NCBI GenBank assembly: GCA_914767885.1
Contig: CAJZBQ010000029.1
Location: 434,001-498,000, forward strand
DNA: 64,000 nucleotides
From: Blepharisma stoltei
Taxonomy: Eukaryota > Ciliophora > Heterotrichea > Heterotrichida > Blepharismidae
Direction of reading: 5' to 3'
Made by a program: the position numbers and the translations under genes. Of the stretch, positions 31,306-42,232 are shown in pieces. Within the stretch, counting starts at the first letter, position 1. Each line of letters starts with the position of its first letter. The notes below the pieces were generated by a model. That model was given only the letters and a program-made list of their open reading frames with translations. It made no database searches and had not been told where the DNA came from.

Positions 31306-31423
31306 GCAAGTGAAGTTCAAGTATAATCTTTATCCTGAATATTTTTGATCAATTACTCCTTCATCAATATAGGGCTTTATCGTTATGCACAATAGGTCGA
31401 AGCATGAGATACACTTTTCTTTA

Positions 31424-31816
31424 CTCCCCCCCCCCCCCTCCGTGAGCGAACAAAAAAATTTTGTTCGCTCACGGAGGGGGGTTAAATTTTTTTTTTTTTA
31501 AAAAAAATTTATATATAAATTTTATAAAAAATATTTTTTTCGAAATTTAAAAAAAATCCTAATTTGCAAAAATTGGGAAGCAAATATTAATTTAATTTGC
31601 AAAATTTATGTTTTAAAACGCAATTTGTTTAAAATTAAACAGAATTAGCTCTAGATTTCATTATACTAATTATCACTTATATATCAAAATTTTTTTCCAT
31701 TAAAATTTTTTCTATTAAAAAAATTTTTGTTCACTCACGGAGGGTGGGTTTTTGGTCAAAAAATGGCGATTTTTCTAATGGTTTTGTTCGCTCACGGAGG
31801 GGGGGGGGGGGGGGAG
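31424..31816. mobile_element. CTCC/GGAG MITE, TTA-flanked, longest G/C runs
   Basis: 393 bp between TTA at 31421-31423 and 31817-31819. The left end is a C run of about 13 before CTCCGTGAGCGAAC and its hairpin partner; the right end is GTTCGCTCACGGAGG with a G run of about 20, then AG. It is nearly identical to copies at 32866 and 37307, so recently active. Confidence 0.85.
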
Positions 31817-31819
31817 TTA

Positions 31820-32560
31820 GAATTTCTTTAGCGGTAACTTTATTTCTCTTTGTCATTGGCTGAATGTTGGATCTCTGATGGTAAATTTGGCGTGGGTGAC
31901 TTTTAAGACATTAATAAAATTTTTATATTTTGCGTGATAACTGTTTACTATCAAAGCACATAAATTTTTTTTATCTTTTTTCTATTTGCCTTTTATTAAA
32001 AATTTTTGTACCTTAGAAAATTAGTTTTTTCATAACAATTTTTGAAGTTTTTTCATACTTTTTTAATTTTTTTAAATGCTTTGTCTTCATTTTATACATA
32101 TCTTTTGTGTCTGATTTTAATTTACTAAATAGCTATTCATGATTGTATTTTATGTTGTCATCATGGGTTTTTTATTGCCAAATTAACCTGGTTTTATACT
32201 TTTACCCTTTTTCACCGTGTAGTTTCATACTATTTAAACATTAAGTTGATGATGAAAATTATATCATATGCACTATTTGTCCATTCATTTGGAGATGCCG
32301 TATTTATATTTATTTAATAAATAACGAGAGTATTGTATTTTCTCTGCTTAATATCATATTTTTTCCCCATTTTGGTATAAGTTTTCCAACCCTATTTTGC
32401 AGTTTTTTCTATTTCACCATGAATTTTTTGATACTAAAAGACTTTTTGAAAATTTCAGTCACTTTTGACTGAAAAATGTAGTCTCACCATAAAGTTTGCA
32501 AGAAAAAATTTTTAGATTTTTATTGTTGCTTATAAGAAACATATTTTTAGCGAAAAGTTT
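31820..32560. other. T-rich stretch, nothing recognised
   Basis: About 740 bp with strong T bias on the plus strand and no supported gene, repeat or terminal structure. Confidence 0.4.
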
Positions 32561-32571
32561 ATTAATACGAT

Positions 32572-34551
32572 TTATTTGAGATTCTCCCTCCAACTGCTAC
32601 CATCTATTTCTTTATTTATTAAATCAAATCTATAATAATGATATTTTCCATACACATACTCAACAAAATAGAAAAATTCCTCATAGACCATTTGAAAACG
32701 CACAAACTCATAGATTTTTTCAGTCTCAAATTTCTTTATAATTTTCCAAACAAATGGATTTTTATATTCGCTTTCATAAATATTTCCTGCTGGATTAAGC
32801 AAATATGCATAGCCTTCATATTTGCAGAGAATTTTACAATCTTCCACACCTTCTAAAAATTCTGACTCCCCCCCCCCCCTCCGTGAGCGAACAAAACCAT
32901 TAGAAAAATCGCCATTTTTTGACCAAAAACCCACCCTCCGTGAGTGAACAAAAATTTTTTTAATAGAAAAAATTTTAATGGAAAAAAATTTTGATATATA
33001 AGTGATAATTAGTATAATGAAATCTAGAGCTAATTCTGTTTAATTTTAAACAAATTGCGTTTTAAAACATAAATTTTGCAAATTAAATTAATATTTGCTT
33101 CCCAATTTTTGCAAATTAGGATTTTTTTAAATTTCGAAAAAAATATTTTTTATAAAATTTATATATAAATTTGTTTTAAAAAAAAAAATTAACCCCTCCG
33201 TGAGCGAACAAAATTTTTTTGTTCGCTCACGGAGGGGGGGGGGGGGAGTGAGTAAGAATTTAGTTCTATATTATAAGCAAAAGATTTCTTTGAACTATAC
33301 TAGTTTACAATAATTAGCTCTTAAACGAGAATTTTTGGTTAGCTAAACATTTTGCCTTATTTTTTGATTAAATTTGGCTACCAAAAAAAATCTTTGGGAG
33401 CTATTTTTAATAAGCATGTATACTAATTCCTGCTATTAAAATTAATCCCATATATTCGATGCAAGAGGAAAAAGAGGTCGAATTTGGAAGACTTGCAAGC
33501 CTTTTTCAAGATTTTTCTTGTAAATTATATTTTGAAGCCTCACAAGTATAATATCCTGGCCTAATTTCCCAGAAATGATTTATATCTATTAGCAGTTTTA
33601 ATGTACAATATAATAAATATATCTTATGGGCATAGCTATTAAATCAAAGATAAACAGTATAGATTCGGTAGTTTTAATATGCCCACCAAAAATATAAATA
33701 TTTCCATCATAAAAAGTACCTCCTGACCCGTAGCAGGGAGGCCCTTCATTTAAGATTTCTATACTAAAATCCTCGTTGATAATAAAAGTAAACCCACTTA
33801 TTACAGGTCTAAGATTCCGAGGATCATTACGAATTCCTACTCATTGCAAATTTCCATAACAAAATATTTTATTTCCTGGAATTGGGAACATAGAAGCATT
33901 TTCATCAACTATCATTGGTAGGTCTAAGGCTACTTTGGCCTGTGAAAAGTCTTAATTTAATTAAAATTTTTAAAGACAGGCTGAGGCCTTTTGTTAACGC
34001 AGCCATCTGAATCTTAGAAAAGAAATTTACCTATTTACGACAAAAAGACGAAGTCTTGCTTGGAAAATTGGCTCAGCCAAACCTTGAGGCTGATGGGTAG
34101 AAAGAAGGCTATTCATAATAAAAAAACCCAAAGGTAAAGGGAAAGCCTAAAGCCTGAGGCTAGCTATCGGGTTTCGCTGGATAATTGTCCGAGTGACATT
34201 TGTATTGCCTACCAGTTTAATTGAGCTTCCTATTTCTTAAATCTCTGCTTGCTTTTCCCTTGAGGTAAAATCCAATCATGAAAGGTCTCAGCTCAGTACA
34301 TTACCAGAATTGCTTAACTAGTATAGATATCTATTTTTGGGTTTCAAAGCCTTCCGGATATAATTAAATGTGTATTTAAGGCTGCATAGCTGAAGGAAAT
34401 GCAGGCCTATACTCCATATTTGATTCTGTGAAAAATCATCAAGTGAAGTTATTATTAATTCAGGTGGCCATCAGATAGGAAGAGATACTAAAAAATCAAG
34501 CCTGCTTGAATCTTCATCATCATATAACTTTTTTGAAAGCTTAACTTCCAT
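32572..34551 (-). CDS. Kelch-like repeat protein, family B, four interruptions
   Basis: Starts MEVKLSKKLYDDEDSSRLDF at 34551, ends SSWRENLK at 32572. Blocks: SLPIWWPPEL (TGA Trp), SMFPIPGNKIFCYGN, GFTFIINEDFSIEIL, CYGSGGTFYDGNIYIFGGH, SKYNLQEKSWKRLASLP, CIEYMGLILIAG, SFAYNIELNSYSEFLEG, YLLNPAGNIYES and YYRFDL. Interruptions: a retroelement at 33952-34425 with a 12-bp duplication, two TA-bounded segments (33549-33661, 33298-33422) and a MITE at 32866-33248 with TGA duplication. Removing each with one repeat copy leaves a stop-free frame of about 290 codons. The retroelement duplication has no TA, so its precise loss is the least certain step. Confidence 0.65.
32866..33248. mobile_element. CTCC/GGAG MITE, TGA-flanked, in a Kelch-like gene
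   Basis: 383 bp between TGA at 32863-32865 and 33249-33251. No TA is available at the junction, so only a TNA-type excision would restore the codons for LNSYSEFLEG. It has a long C run on the left, a hairpin and G run on the right, and is nearly identical to 31424-31816 in reverse orientation. Confidence 0.85.
33298..33422. other. TA-bounded IES candidate, 125 bp
   Basis: Minus strand: LIAGIS, then the segment, then SSKKSFAYNIE; excision yields an alignment with VGGASRSNKIFAYDIA. Both ends read inward as TATAC (TATACATG and TATACTAG). Confidence 0.7.
33549..33661. other. TA-bounded IES candidate, 113 bp
   Basis: Minus strand: HIKTTES to TCEASKYNLQ after excision. The left end reads TATACTG, the right reads inward TATAATATC. 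AT-rich. Confidence 0.65.
33952..34425 (-). mobile_element. Retroposon-like element with 12-bp target duplication
   Basis: Flanked by CTGTGAAAAGTC (33940-33951) and CTGTGAAAAATC (34426-34437). On the minus strand it starts with ATATGG and a TTTAATTATATCCGG-AAGG motif also present at the start of 40010-40558, and ends in an A/T-rich tail (TTTAATTAAATTAA). Non-coding, less AT-rich than its host gene. Likely a SINE or a short LINE 3' end. Confidence 0.6.
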
Positions 34552-35039
34552 TATTATTGATTTCAATGCAGATTTGAAACTTTATTGTTTATAGGTAACT
34601 TTAAAATAATCATTTATTTATATTTAATAATTGCTTTAGGTAGAGAGAACTTACAATATGCTTTTTTTTACATTATCTATACTCTATAAGGCGGATAATG
34701 CTAAAAAGGTATTTGCGAAATTGATCCTGCACAGAGTCCTTTTTTAGGGTCAATCCAATATAATTTGGTTATTTTATGTCTATTATATTCTTTTCTTCAT
34801 GTATGCAAATTCTTCTGCTGAAAAAACTAGGGTTTCAGATTTTAAATGCTATCAGACAATTCAATTTGATCAGTTCGTCTGACGAACAAGTATTGAACCA
34901 AGCCTAGAGAATGGATGATGATCCATGCAAGAACAATAGCTGAATAAATGCGAACTCGAGCCATAAAATTGATTCAAAATTTAAAAGCAGGTATTAGATA
35001 ATTCAAATTTTTGAGTCCCATCTTTAATTTCAAATAAAA

Positions 35040-35174
35040 ATGGAAACTGACGAACTAGTCGTAACAAAACCTAAAGCCTGGGTAATAGCCCAAGCATTAA
35101 TATTTTGCATAATAGCTTATCTCATCAGTACATTTTGGATAAATAAAAAAACAACTCATAATATCAAATTTTAA
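35040..35174 (+). CDS. Small single-span membrane protein, hypothetical
   Basis: 44 codons, METDELVVTKPKAWVIAQ then LIFCIIAYLISTFWI, ending NKKTTHNIKF, TAA. A cytosolic head, one membrane span and a short basic tail, as in tail-anchored translocon or oxidase accessory subunits, but no family is recognisable at this length. It is free of stops and has balanced codons for a short frame. Confidence 0.4.
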   Translation: METDELVVTKPKAWVIAQALIFCIIAYLISTFWINKKTTHNIKF

Positions 35175-35324
35175 TTTTAATCTTTAATTGAAATTAATAT
35201 TATTATATATCAAATATTATTAACAATAATTATTTATATAAAAAATTTATATTTAATTTCTCAATTTAATATTTTTTTTCTTTCCAAATAAAAATAAGCT
35301 AACTAGGTAGATATTTCTTTTTTA

Positions 35325-35392
35325 CCTAACTCTCCTCTTTGCAAGCGAACAAAAAAATTTTTGCTCGCTCACAAAAAGAATAATTTTTTATT
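35325..35392. mobile_element. Tiny MITE hairpin remnant
   Basis: CTCTCCTCTTTGCAAGCGAAC and its inverted partner GCTCGCTCACAAAAAG flank AAAAAAATTTTT. This is only the hairpin end of the CTCC/GGAG family, much decayed. Confidence 0.45.
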
Positions 35393-35579
35393 TTACATTA
35401 TTATTATTTAAATGCTAAAATTTTTTAAATCTTCATCTTTTTCAACTTTTTTTAATGGAAAGGTTCTTACAGTGAGGACTCTTTTTCTCCTTTCTTTGAA
35501 GGAGACAGGGCTTCAAATGAGGAACTTTTCAAAATATATTATAAATTTCAGCAACATTAAGAAAACACTCCAATTCGAC

Positions 35580-36830
35580 AAGTAAGTATCTGAAAAAAGC
35601 CGAACAAAAAATGAAGAAAGAATTATTCTCAACATTTTGCACAATCATTAACAATAGCCTTTCTCCGCTAAAATGTTTTAGATTGCCATCAGGAGATGGA
35701 GTAGTCATTTTTCAAAAAAGAATCAAACTATGAGGATTTTATGAAAATGAACACATATATGATGATATTTAAAGACAGTACCTATTGGTCCTTTTCTAAC
35801 TAGGAGGAGAAATAAATTTCAGAAGGTATTGAATTGATATCATATTACCTCCTTATGTTGCAATTGAGGGAAACAATTGACAAAAATGCAAGATTATAGA
35901 ATTTGTGCACAAGATACAATTTTTCAAGATGGAATTAGACAAAATATCAAATTTATGCAGAATTTCAGAGTCTAGAAGAAGTACTCGATTTATCAGATGT
36001 TTTAATTATAGGGAATAAATCAATCTGAATCAGACATGCAGGGACTCTGAATGCTCTCAATGCCAAGAAATTGGTCACTTAACAGGTAGCCATGGGAAGA
36101 CAATAGAATTTAGAAAGAAGAAGCTTCAAATCAAGATTTCTAGAAAACCAAAGAGAGATAAATTAAACACTTCGAATTACTTAGGATCTCAAATTAAGAA
36201 AATCAATGAAAAAAGGCATAGAAATACCTTTACAGATTGCAGATAATAAAATAAATGAAAAATGCAAAAATTTAGAGTAAGACTGATAATCCATTTCTCA
36301 AAAAATTGAAGCAATGGAAGAAGAATATAAACCTTTCTAAATTATAACCAAAGAAAGAAAATTGAGTTCGAAAACCCATTTATTACGAAAAGCGAGGAAG
36401 AGGATAAAATATCAAAAAAGCTACAAATTTATATAAATATGAAGAAATGGGTGCGGTCTGGGCTAGCTAGACCTTCCCTCTACCCGCAGACGAGAAGATC
36501 GGCAGCGCAATGCCAATCGAGGACTTCTGGAGGAGCACTATGTTGCCTGTAAACGGCAGAGGTAGTTCCAGAAGGATGCATAGAACGATTCCTCATACCC
36601 TGAGCACTAATAGGGGTTAAGAGAGTTCTTTGCTGAAGTTTTTTGGTCCAAGCAGGTTCTGGTGAGTCTCCCCGAAAGATGTCGACGTCATCATTTTTGG
36701 TAACGTCATCAGAAAAGGGCGTTAGGTGGCTCTAGTCCTTAGCACCACATGGGCGTGAAGTTGAATCTCGAATGGGCTGAAATAAACCCTGCTTTAACCC
36801 TCTCTAATCTAATCATCATCTTTTTCACCG
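35580..36830 (+). pseudogene. Degenerate non-LTR retrotransposon (ORF1-like plus 3' end)
   Basis: Broken plus-strand frames include MKKELFSTFCTIINNSLSPL and a zinc-knuckle-like pair, RCFNYRE then CSQCQEIGHLTGSHG, followed by a basic stretch (EFRKKKLQIKISRKPKRDK). This is the usual layout of LINE ORF1 proteins. Several stops interrupt it. A GC-richer non-coding block (about 36440-36810) follows and ends in a TAATC-type tail (CTCTCTAATCTAATCATC), the same tail type as at 46140-46160. No reverse transcriptase seen, so heavily 5'/internally deleted. Confidence 0.55.
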
Positions 36831-37169
36831 TTACAAAATTTTCATTTTGCATCTCAGGTAATTTCATTTTTTAATAATAAATAATTTCATAGAAAATCCA
36901 ATTTTATCATCTCTATAATTTCTTCTTCATAATAATTCTCTCTAATAATTTTAATACTTAAAGCTAATATTATTTTACATATATTATTATTTAGACTTTA
37001 TCGCTGATCGATATCAGTATTCCTCTTGTTTTAACTCATAAATTACATGCAAAATAGCAAATTCTGTCAAAATTTACAATCAAATCAGCAATTTCATCAG
37101 CAAACCCAGCAAAAACTCCATCAATAATCCGAAGATCAACAATTATTCAACTTCAGCACACACAGCGCT

Positions 37170-38872
37170 ATAGTCTCACATAAATTATCTTCATCAAACA
37201 AGTAAACATTTTGCATTGCTTCAAGTTCACCTGCATTTCCATCCCAATATTTTTATAATTGCCATATAGGCATCGATCATCAGTATGTCCTCCAAAATTC
37301 CACTTACTCCCCCCCCCCCCCTCCGTGAGCGAACAAAAAAATTTTGTTCGCTCACGGAGGGGGGTTAATTTTTTTTTTAAAAAAAAAATTTATATATAAA
37401 TTTTATAATAAAATATTTTTTTCGAAATTTTAAAAAAATCCTAATTTGCAAAAATTGGAAGCAAATATTAATTTAATTTGCAAAATTTATGTTTTAAAAC
37501 GCAATTTGTTTAAAATTAAACAGAATTAGCTCTAGATTTCATTATACTAATTATCACTTATATATCAAAATTTTTTTCCATTAAAATTTTTTTCTATTAA
37601 AAAAATTTTTGTTCACTCACGGAGGGTGGGTTTTTGGTCAAAAAATGGCGATTTTTCTAATGGTTTTGTTCGCTCACGGAGGGGGGGGGGGGAGTTATAT
37701 AAAAATCCTTTAGCTGCATCCTCACATTCAACTTCTCCATTTTTCCTGTAAAATTCAAATCTCCATTTTCTTCGCGAACGCTTTCAACTTCTCCTCCGTG
37801 TTCTTCTGCTCCATCTAAATCCTGAGTTTCAACCTCAACTCGCCTGCGGTGCCTATACCAGTACTTACCATCTCCTCCTAGATCCCTTCTTTAAAAATTT
37901 TAACATTAAATTAGAATTGATAATAAAAGCAGTCCCAAATATTTCAAGAATATCTCATCAGCAAAATACTTTATTGTCAGGAAGCGAACAGACTATAGGA
38001 TTTTCAAAAATATTTTTTCCTGGAATTTTTAACTTATTTGTCAATAAGTGAAACTCATTTCATAGTTATAAAAGGCCTATTAAATATTTAAGGATATTAG
38101 TATGCTTATTGAAAATCTCTTTATAATTGACTGAATAAGTGAAAAACTGAATCTATAACTACGATAATTTGATTAACCAAAATAGGTTTATATGTCAAAT
38201 CTGATAGAGATTGAAATTCTGTTTCCATATGATAAAAATGGCTAAAAAATTTTAAATTAATTCCAAATTCTATGAGAAATTGTGCGATACTTTAACTGGA
38301 GCATGATAAATCAAGAGTTATCGATCTTCCTTTCAGTTGCCGTTTATTTTTCAGTATCATGCCCTATTTTCCCATAGTTCTTAAATAATTTTCGAACTTA
38401 CTCAATATTTTATAAGTATGAAATTTGAGCAAAAGTTTTATTTGATTTTTAGCTTTAAAAATTAATTCCTTGTGCTGTTGTGCAGAAAGTTTTACCTTAA
38501 TTGAATTTTTATTCATAGGACTTTAAAAATGTGTTTTTTGAAGAGATTTAAAAAAATCTATTGACCATTTTTGGTATGAATTTTTAATTTTATATGCCTT
38601 CAAATTTGGCAGACTAGCCTAATTTTGGGGAACAAACTACAGAACAATGCGTTTCGAAATAGTATAGAAAAAGATAGTTAAAAGTAGATTTTTAATAAAA
38701 AATTAGGAATCATAGAAGAGTTAGCAGCTTAATAGCAGTAAAAACGCCTTTGCTAGTATATCAAGACCTCAATTAAACTGTTTTTTATAGTGATAAAGTA
38801 CATATATAAATACTCGTCTTTGAGGGATTTCCATCATCGCACAACTTTTGAGAAAGACTAGGTCCATTTTAA
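37170..38872 (-). pseudogene. Kelch-like gene, decayed and MITE-interrupted
   Basis: Minus-strand traces from LSQKLCDDGNPSKTS (about 38820-38865) through PLPDNKVFCW (about 37960) and FGGHTDD (about 37290). A MITE is inserted at 37307-37694 in the FGG blade, and several unrelated gaps and frame changes remain, so this copy looks inactive. Confidence 0.45.
37307..37694. mobile_element. CTCC/GGAG MITE, TTA-flanked
   Basis: 388 bp between TTA at 37304-37306 and 37695-37697; same orientation and almost the same sequence as 31424-31816, with a C run of about 12 and a G run of about 12. Confidence 0.85.
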
Positions 38873-39093
38873 AGGCTTTATTAGATTAATGTTAAATAAA
38901 ATTATAAATAGAATCGCTAATGTAAAGAATTTTGCTTTCGTTAAATCAATTAGCTCCTATTGGCTCTTTAAATTAAACACTGTCTCATTATTAAAATTAA
39001 ATAATTCAGCTTAATTTTGATTATTAATATTTGTAAAGTTTCAAATTATTTTATTCAAGCTTAAAACTATATTATTTTTACTTAATCATTTAA

Positions 39094-39628
39094 TTATGAT
39101 GTTTTAGAAGAAAGCAATTTTGCATAATTTTCTTCTTCCTCCTTAACTCTTTTTTCCAGGAATTCCTAATTACAATAATCACAACATTTTTTATATTGAT
39201 TACGTTTACTATTTATTATATTGAAAATAGAAAAACACTATCATTAGTAATGATTTTAATCATTATAGTCAGATATAGTCTATCTTTTCTGAGTAAGACC
39301 CATGCCAATATGGTAAAAGTATAATAAGGAAAAGGCTGATAATTTCGATACAATATATATATACATCCATTTCTAATTTCGAATAGTTATGCCTTAATTC
39401 ATAGAACTTTTCTGGGTCAATATCGAGCTCATTGAAATTTGGAGCATTCTTCAATGCTGTAACATCTTTAACCCATTTAGGCCCTGAGATAAGTAGAAGT
39501 AAAAATATACCAGTCTTATGTGATTTTGTATTTAGGATACCGCACAAGTTAGCAGAGAAAAAGCAGAAAGTTGCAATAAGGAATGAAAACCACATTATAT
39601 AAAAGTGAACCTCTGATGATTCATCCAT
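39094..39628 (-). pseudogene. BAP29/31-like membrane protein, interrupted copy
   Basis: Minus strand, MDESSEVHFYIMWFSFLIAT at 39628; aligns with 55382-55798 (three hydrophobic spans, PNFNELDIDPEKFYEL, HNYSKLEMDVYIY, LFLIILLPYWHGSY). The frame stops soon after SEKIDY; the C-terminal coiled-coil (FLEKRVKEEEENYAKLLSS) resumes about 120 bp later and ends at TAA 39094. No TA pair gives a stop-free join (a TAG is always created), so this is either decay or two adjoining small IESs. Confidence 0.5.
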
Positions 39629-40009
39629 TTATAAATTCTTACTCTGCAATTTATAAAAATTTTCAATTTATATTTTATGAAATTTTTAAAGATTAGTTGA
39701 GTATATTAAAATAAATAATTATCTAATATTTATTTAAAATAAAAATAAGCTTTTAATTTTTTTCTATAATATTGTCTATATATAAAACCTTATTATTTAA
39801 ATTTTTTTCGAAAAAATTAAGAAGAAGCGATTATATTATAAAATATTGGGTGTAGATCCATATGACCATCATTTCCTCAAAATATTAGATTAAATTTTTA
39901 ATAGTGAGGCAATTGATAGAAATTAAAAACAAAGGCCCTATATCAATAAATTAGACCAAATCTTTCCAAGGAATATCAAACCATCAAATGTGTACGATAA
40001 ATTGGCATA

Positions 40010-40558
40010 ATTAAATATGGCCTCTCGGCCATACATACTCGACTCATATTTTAATTATATCCGGCAAGGTTTTGCCATTCCGGAAATGAGCAACAATGCC
40101 AAGGTAAGCAATTCTACAGAGCAGAGCCTGGCCCATGCTCAACGACCAGAATGGATTTTCTCTCCTTGAGAGGAAAGGGAGTCCAGGTTTGGAAAGGGTA
40201 AGCCCAGCAGAGTCTACAGGCAACGCCTAGACTATTCGGGCAACTACCTAGCGTGAAACTGGGCGTTACGTCCCAGGACTTGGAATTTCCCTTTTTGCCG
40301 AAAGGTGACCAGAAATTCCATTTTTTGGAATTTCGGAAAGCCAACTCGTCAACTCAAGCAGCTGCCGCAGAAATCCATAGCCCGCCCCACTCAACACTTA
40401 AGCCGCGGGATTCCGGGGGGAAGGAGGAGATGCATTTCTCCTTGGCTGGTCTTTATGACCAGTTGAGACTATACCGCAAAGCAGGTGAACCCTATTACTG
40501 GGTCCTTGGTGACTGCGCTAACAATACGGCAGACGCCTATTAATGTATAAGTAAGTAA
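40010..40558 (+). mobile_element. Retroposon with an 18-bp target duplication
   Basis: Flanked by GTACGATAAATTGGCATA (39992-40009) and GTATGATAAATTGGCATA (40559-40576), one mismatch. It starts with ATATGGCCTCTCGGCCATA and TTAATTATATCCGGCAAGG, and ends with a short TAAG repeat (GTATAAGTAAGTAAG). ~50 percent GC by eye, non-coding despite some open frames. Shares pieces with 61090-61600 (TTTGGAAAGGG, CCTAGCGTGAAA) and 33952-34425. Long duplication and simple tail mean target-primed insertion. Confidence 0.75.
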
Positions 40559-40652
40559 GTATGATAAATTGGCATAGGCCTTATAAAAATTAGTTTAGCC
40601 ACACCCTATATAACTTTTTAAGTTTAGATTTTTTTTTCAATATTTTGATTTA

Positions 40653-40953
40653 CTCCCCCTTTGTGAGCTAACAAATCCATTGGAAAAATCCCTATTTTTA
40701 TAAAAATTATTTTGATATATAAGTGATAGGTAGTATAATGAATTACTTGCTAATTCTGTTGAAATTTAAATAGCTTACATTAAAAACATAAATTTCGCAA
40801 ATTAAATTAATTTTTACTTTTCAATTTTCAATTTTCAATTTTTAAATTTCAAAAAAAATTTACTATAAAAATTATATATAAAATATTTTAAAAAAATAAT
40901 CTTTCATAGTGAATAAAAATTTTTTGTTCGCTCACGGAGAGACAGCGGAGATA
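40653..40953. mobile_element. CTCC/GGAG MITE, diverged copy
   Basis: Left end after TTA: CTCCCCCTTTGTGAGCTAAC, AAATCCATTGGAAAAATCCC; interior as in 14484-14793; right end GTTCGCTCACGGAGAGA. The right duplication is not clear (TAGTGA). Confidence 0.55.
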
Positions 40954-42232
40954 GTGATTTTAATTAAAAAATTAATAGTTTCATTAGCACTAAAAAAGCC
41001 ATTAAAGTAATAATTAAATTTAATAGATTCGTTCCTTATTTAAAAAAAAATAAAAATTAGCAGTGCTTGTTAATAAATGGGGAAGCTAGAAATGCAATCT
41101 AATCTCAAAATAGAATATGAAAGTTGAATTTCTCAGCAGGAATAAGATTGCCCATATCACATCCTAATTATATAACATTTTTTTGTCTTTCAATTGACAA
41201 GTTATCAAATAAACATCAAAATGAAGGGTCTACAGATATTAACCTCCATCATTATGAATTTTTACTCATCTTAATTTTCTTATTAAATAGTTGGGAAAAA
41301 ATTAGCATTAATTAGCCCTTTCGGCCCTTATTTCCTTCTCTTAAGGTTCCGCTTGCTGTATTTCTCACATCTGAAGGTTGCTCTTCTAGACGATGACTGT
41401 CTACGGTTGACTTCCATAAAAAAAATCGCAAAATTTAATTTTCTGCTTATATTAGAGCAAAAATGGATACTTGAGATCAAGGACCTAACACCTGCTATTG
41501 TGCTGCAAAAAAATTCTTGATGGCCAAGGTTTTCTATCCAACTTCTTATCCCATTTCCCATTAACAAAAACCTTCCCCAAATTGAACTTTGGCTGATCAG
41601 CTCAGCAAGGCACCGCTCCAGGATTTAAGAGAGTAAGCCACTTTGCCAATCCATTAAAATGCATCCTTGAGAAAACAAAATTTTTAAATTGTTTTGTACA
41701 AATATTAATTATGACATTTAGAAGAAATATTAATATTAATTATTGTTATTTAAAAGTTTTTGAGTATAAGAAGGAAGTTTTATATCAACTTAATTCTTTC
41801 TTCTGCCTAGTTACTAGTCTTGGCTCTACCTTTTCTCTGTTTTTCAACATTTTTTATCTAAGAAAATAGATAGACTTTGCTCTTATATCAAAGTTAGTGA
41901 TTCTACATCAGTCTTCAATGGGTATGGATCTCCTGGCGCAATTATCGCTAGGTGAGCTCCCTATATTGCTGAACCCTGAATTGCTACAAAACCATAGCTG
42001 TGTTAGTGCCAATTTCATCTTTATGGTAAAATCCTCACTTACATAAGCTATACATTCACACATATAAGAATAAAAATTACGTTAAATTAAGGAACCTCTT
42101 TATACTAAAACTAGCAAAATAAGTTAAAAGCATGCTTTATGGCTGCACTTAATAAATTGACCTATATGTTGTTTATTTACATGATCACGCCATTCTTATT
42201 AATAAAAACCCACTGTAAACCTCTTTATATCG
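40954..42232. other. Intergenic region, no gene supported
   Basis: About 1.3 kb. A GC-richer patch at 41325-41650 (CTTCTAGACGATGACTG, GGCACCGCTCCAGG) may be another retroposon fragment, but no target duplication or tail was found. The rest is AT-rich. Confidence 0.35.

Noticed and set aside
36440-36830. rRNA or tRNA gene in the GC-rich block
   Set aside because: No rRNA or cloverleaf pattern seen; position after an ORF1-like remnant and the TAATC tail fit a retrotransposon 3' end.
6499-37694. CRISPR array from the repeated CTCCGTGAGTGAAC word
   Set aside because: Copies belong to dispersed inverted-repeat elements, not to regularly spaced direct repeats, and the host is eukaryotic.
39094-39628. 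TA excision to repair the interrupted BAP31-like copy
   Set aside because: Every TA join that reaches the C-terminal frame creates a TAG stop, so the break is listed as unresolved and the copy as a pseudogene.
40253-40543. Open frames in the GC-rich blocks (also 45937-46134, 44274-44474, 61279-61476, 29316-29552)
   Set aside because: They lie inside elements with target duplications and simple tails, occur on both strands, and are not conserved between copies.
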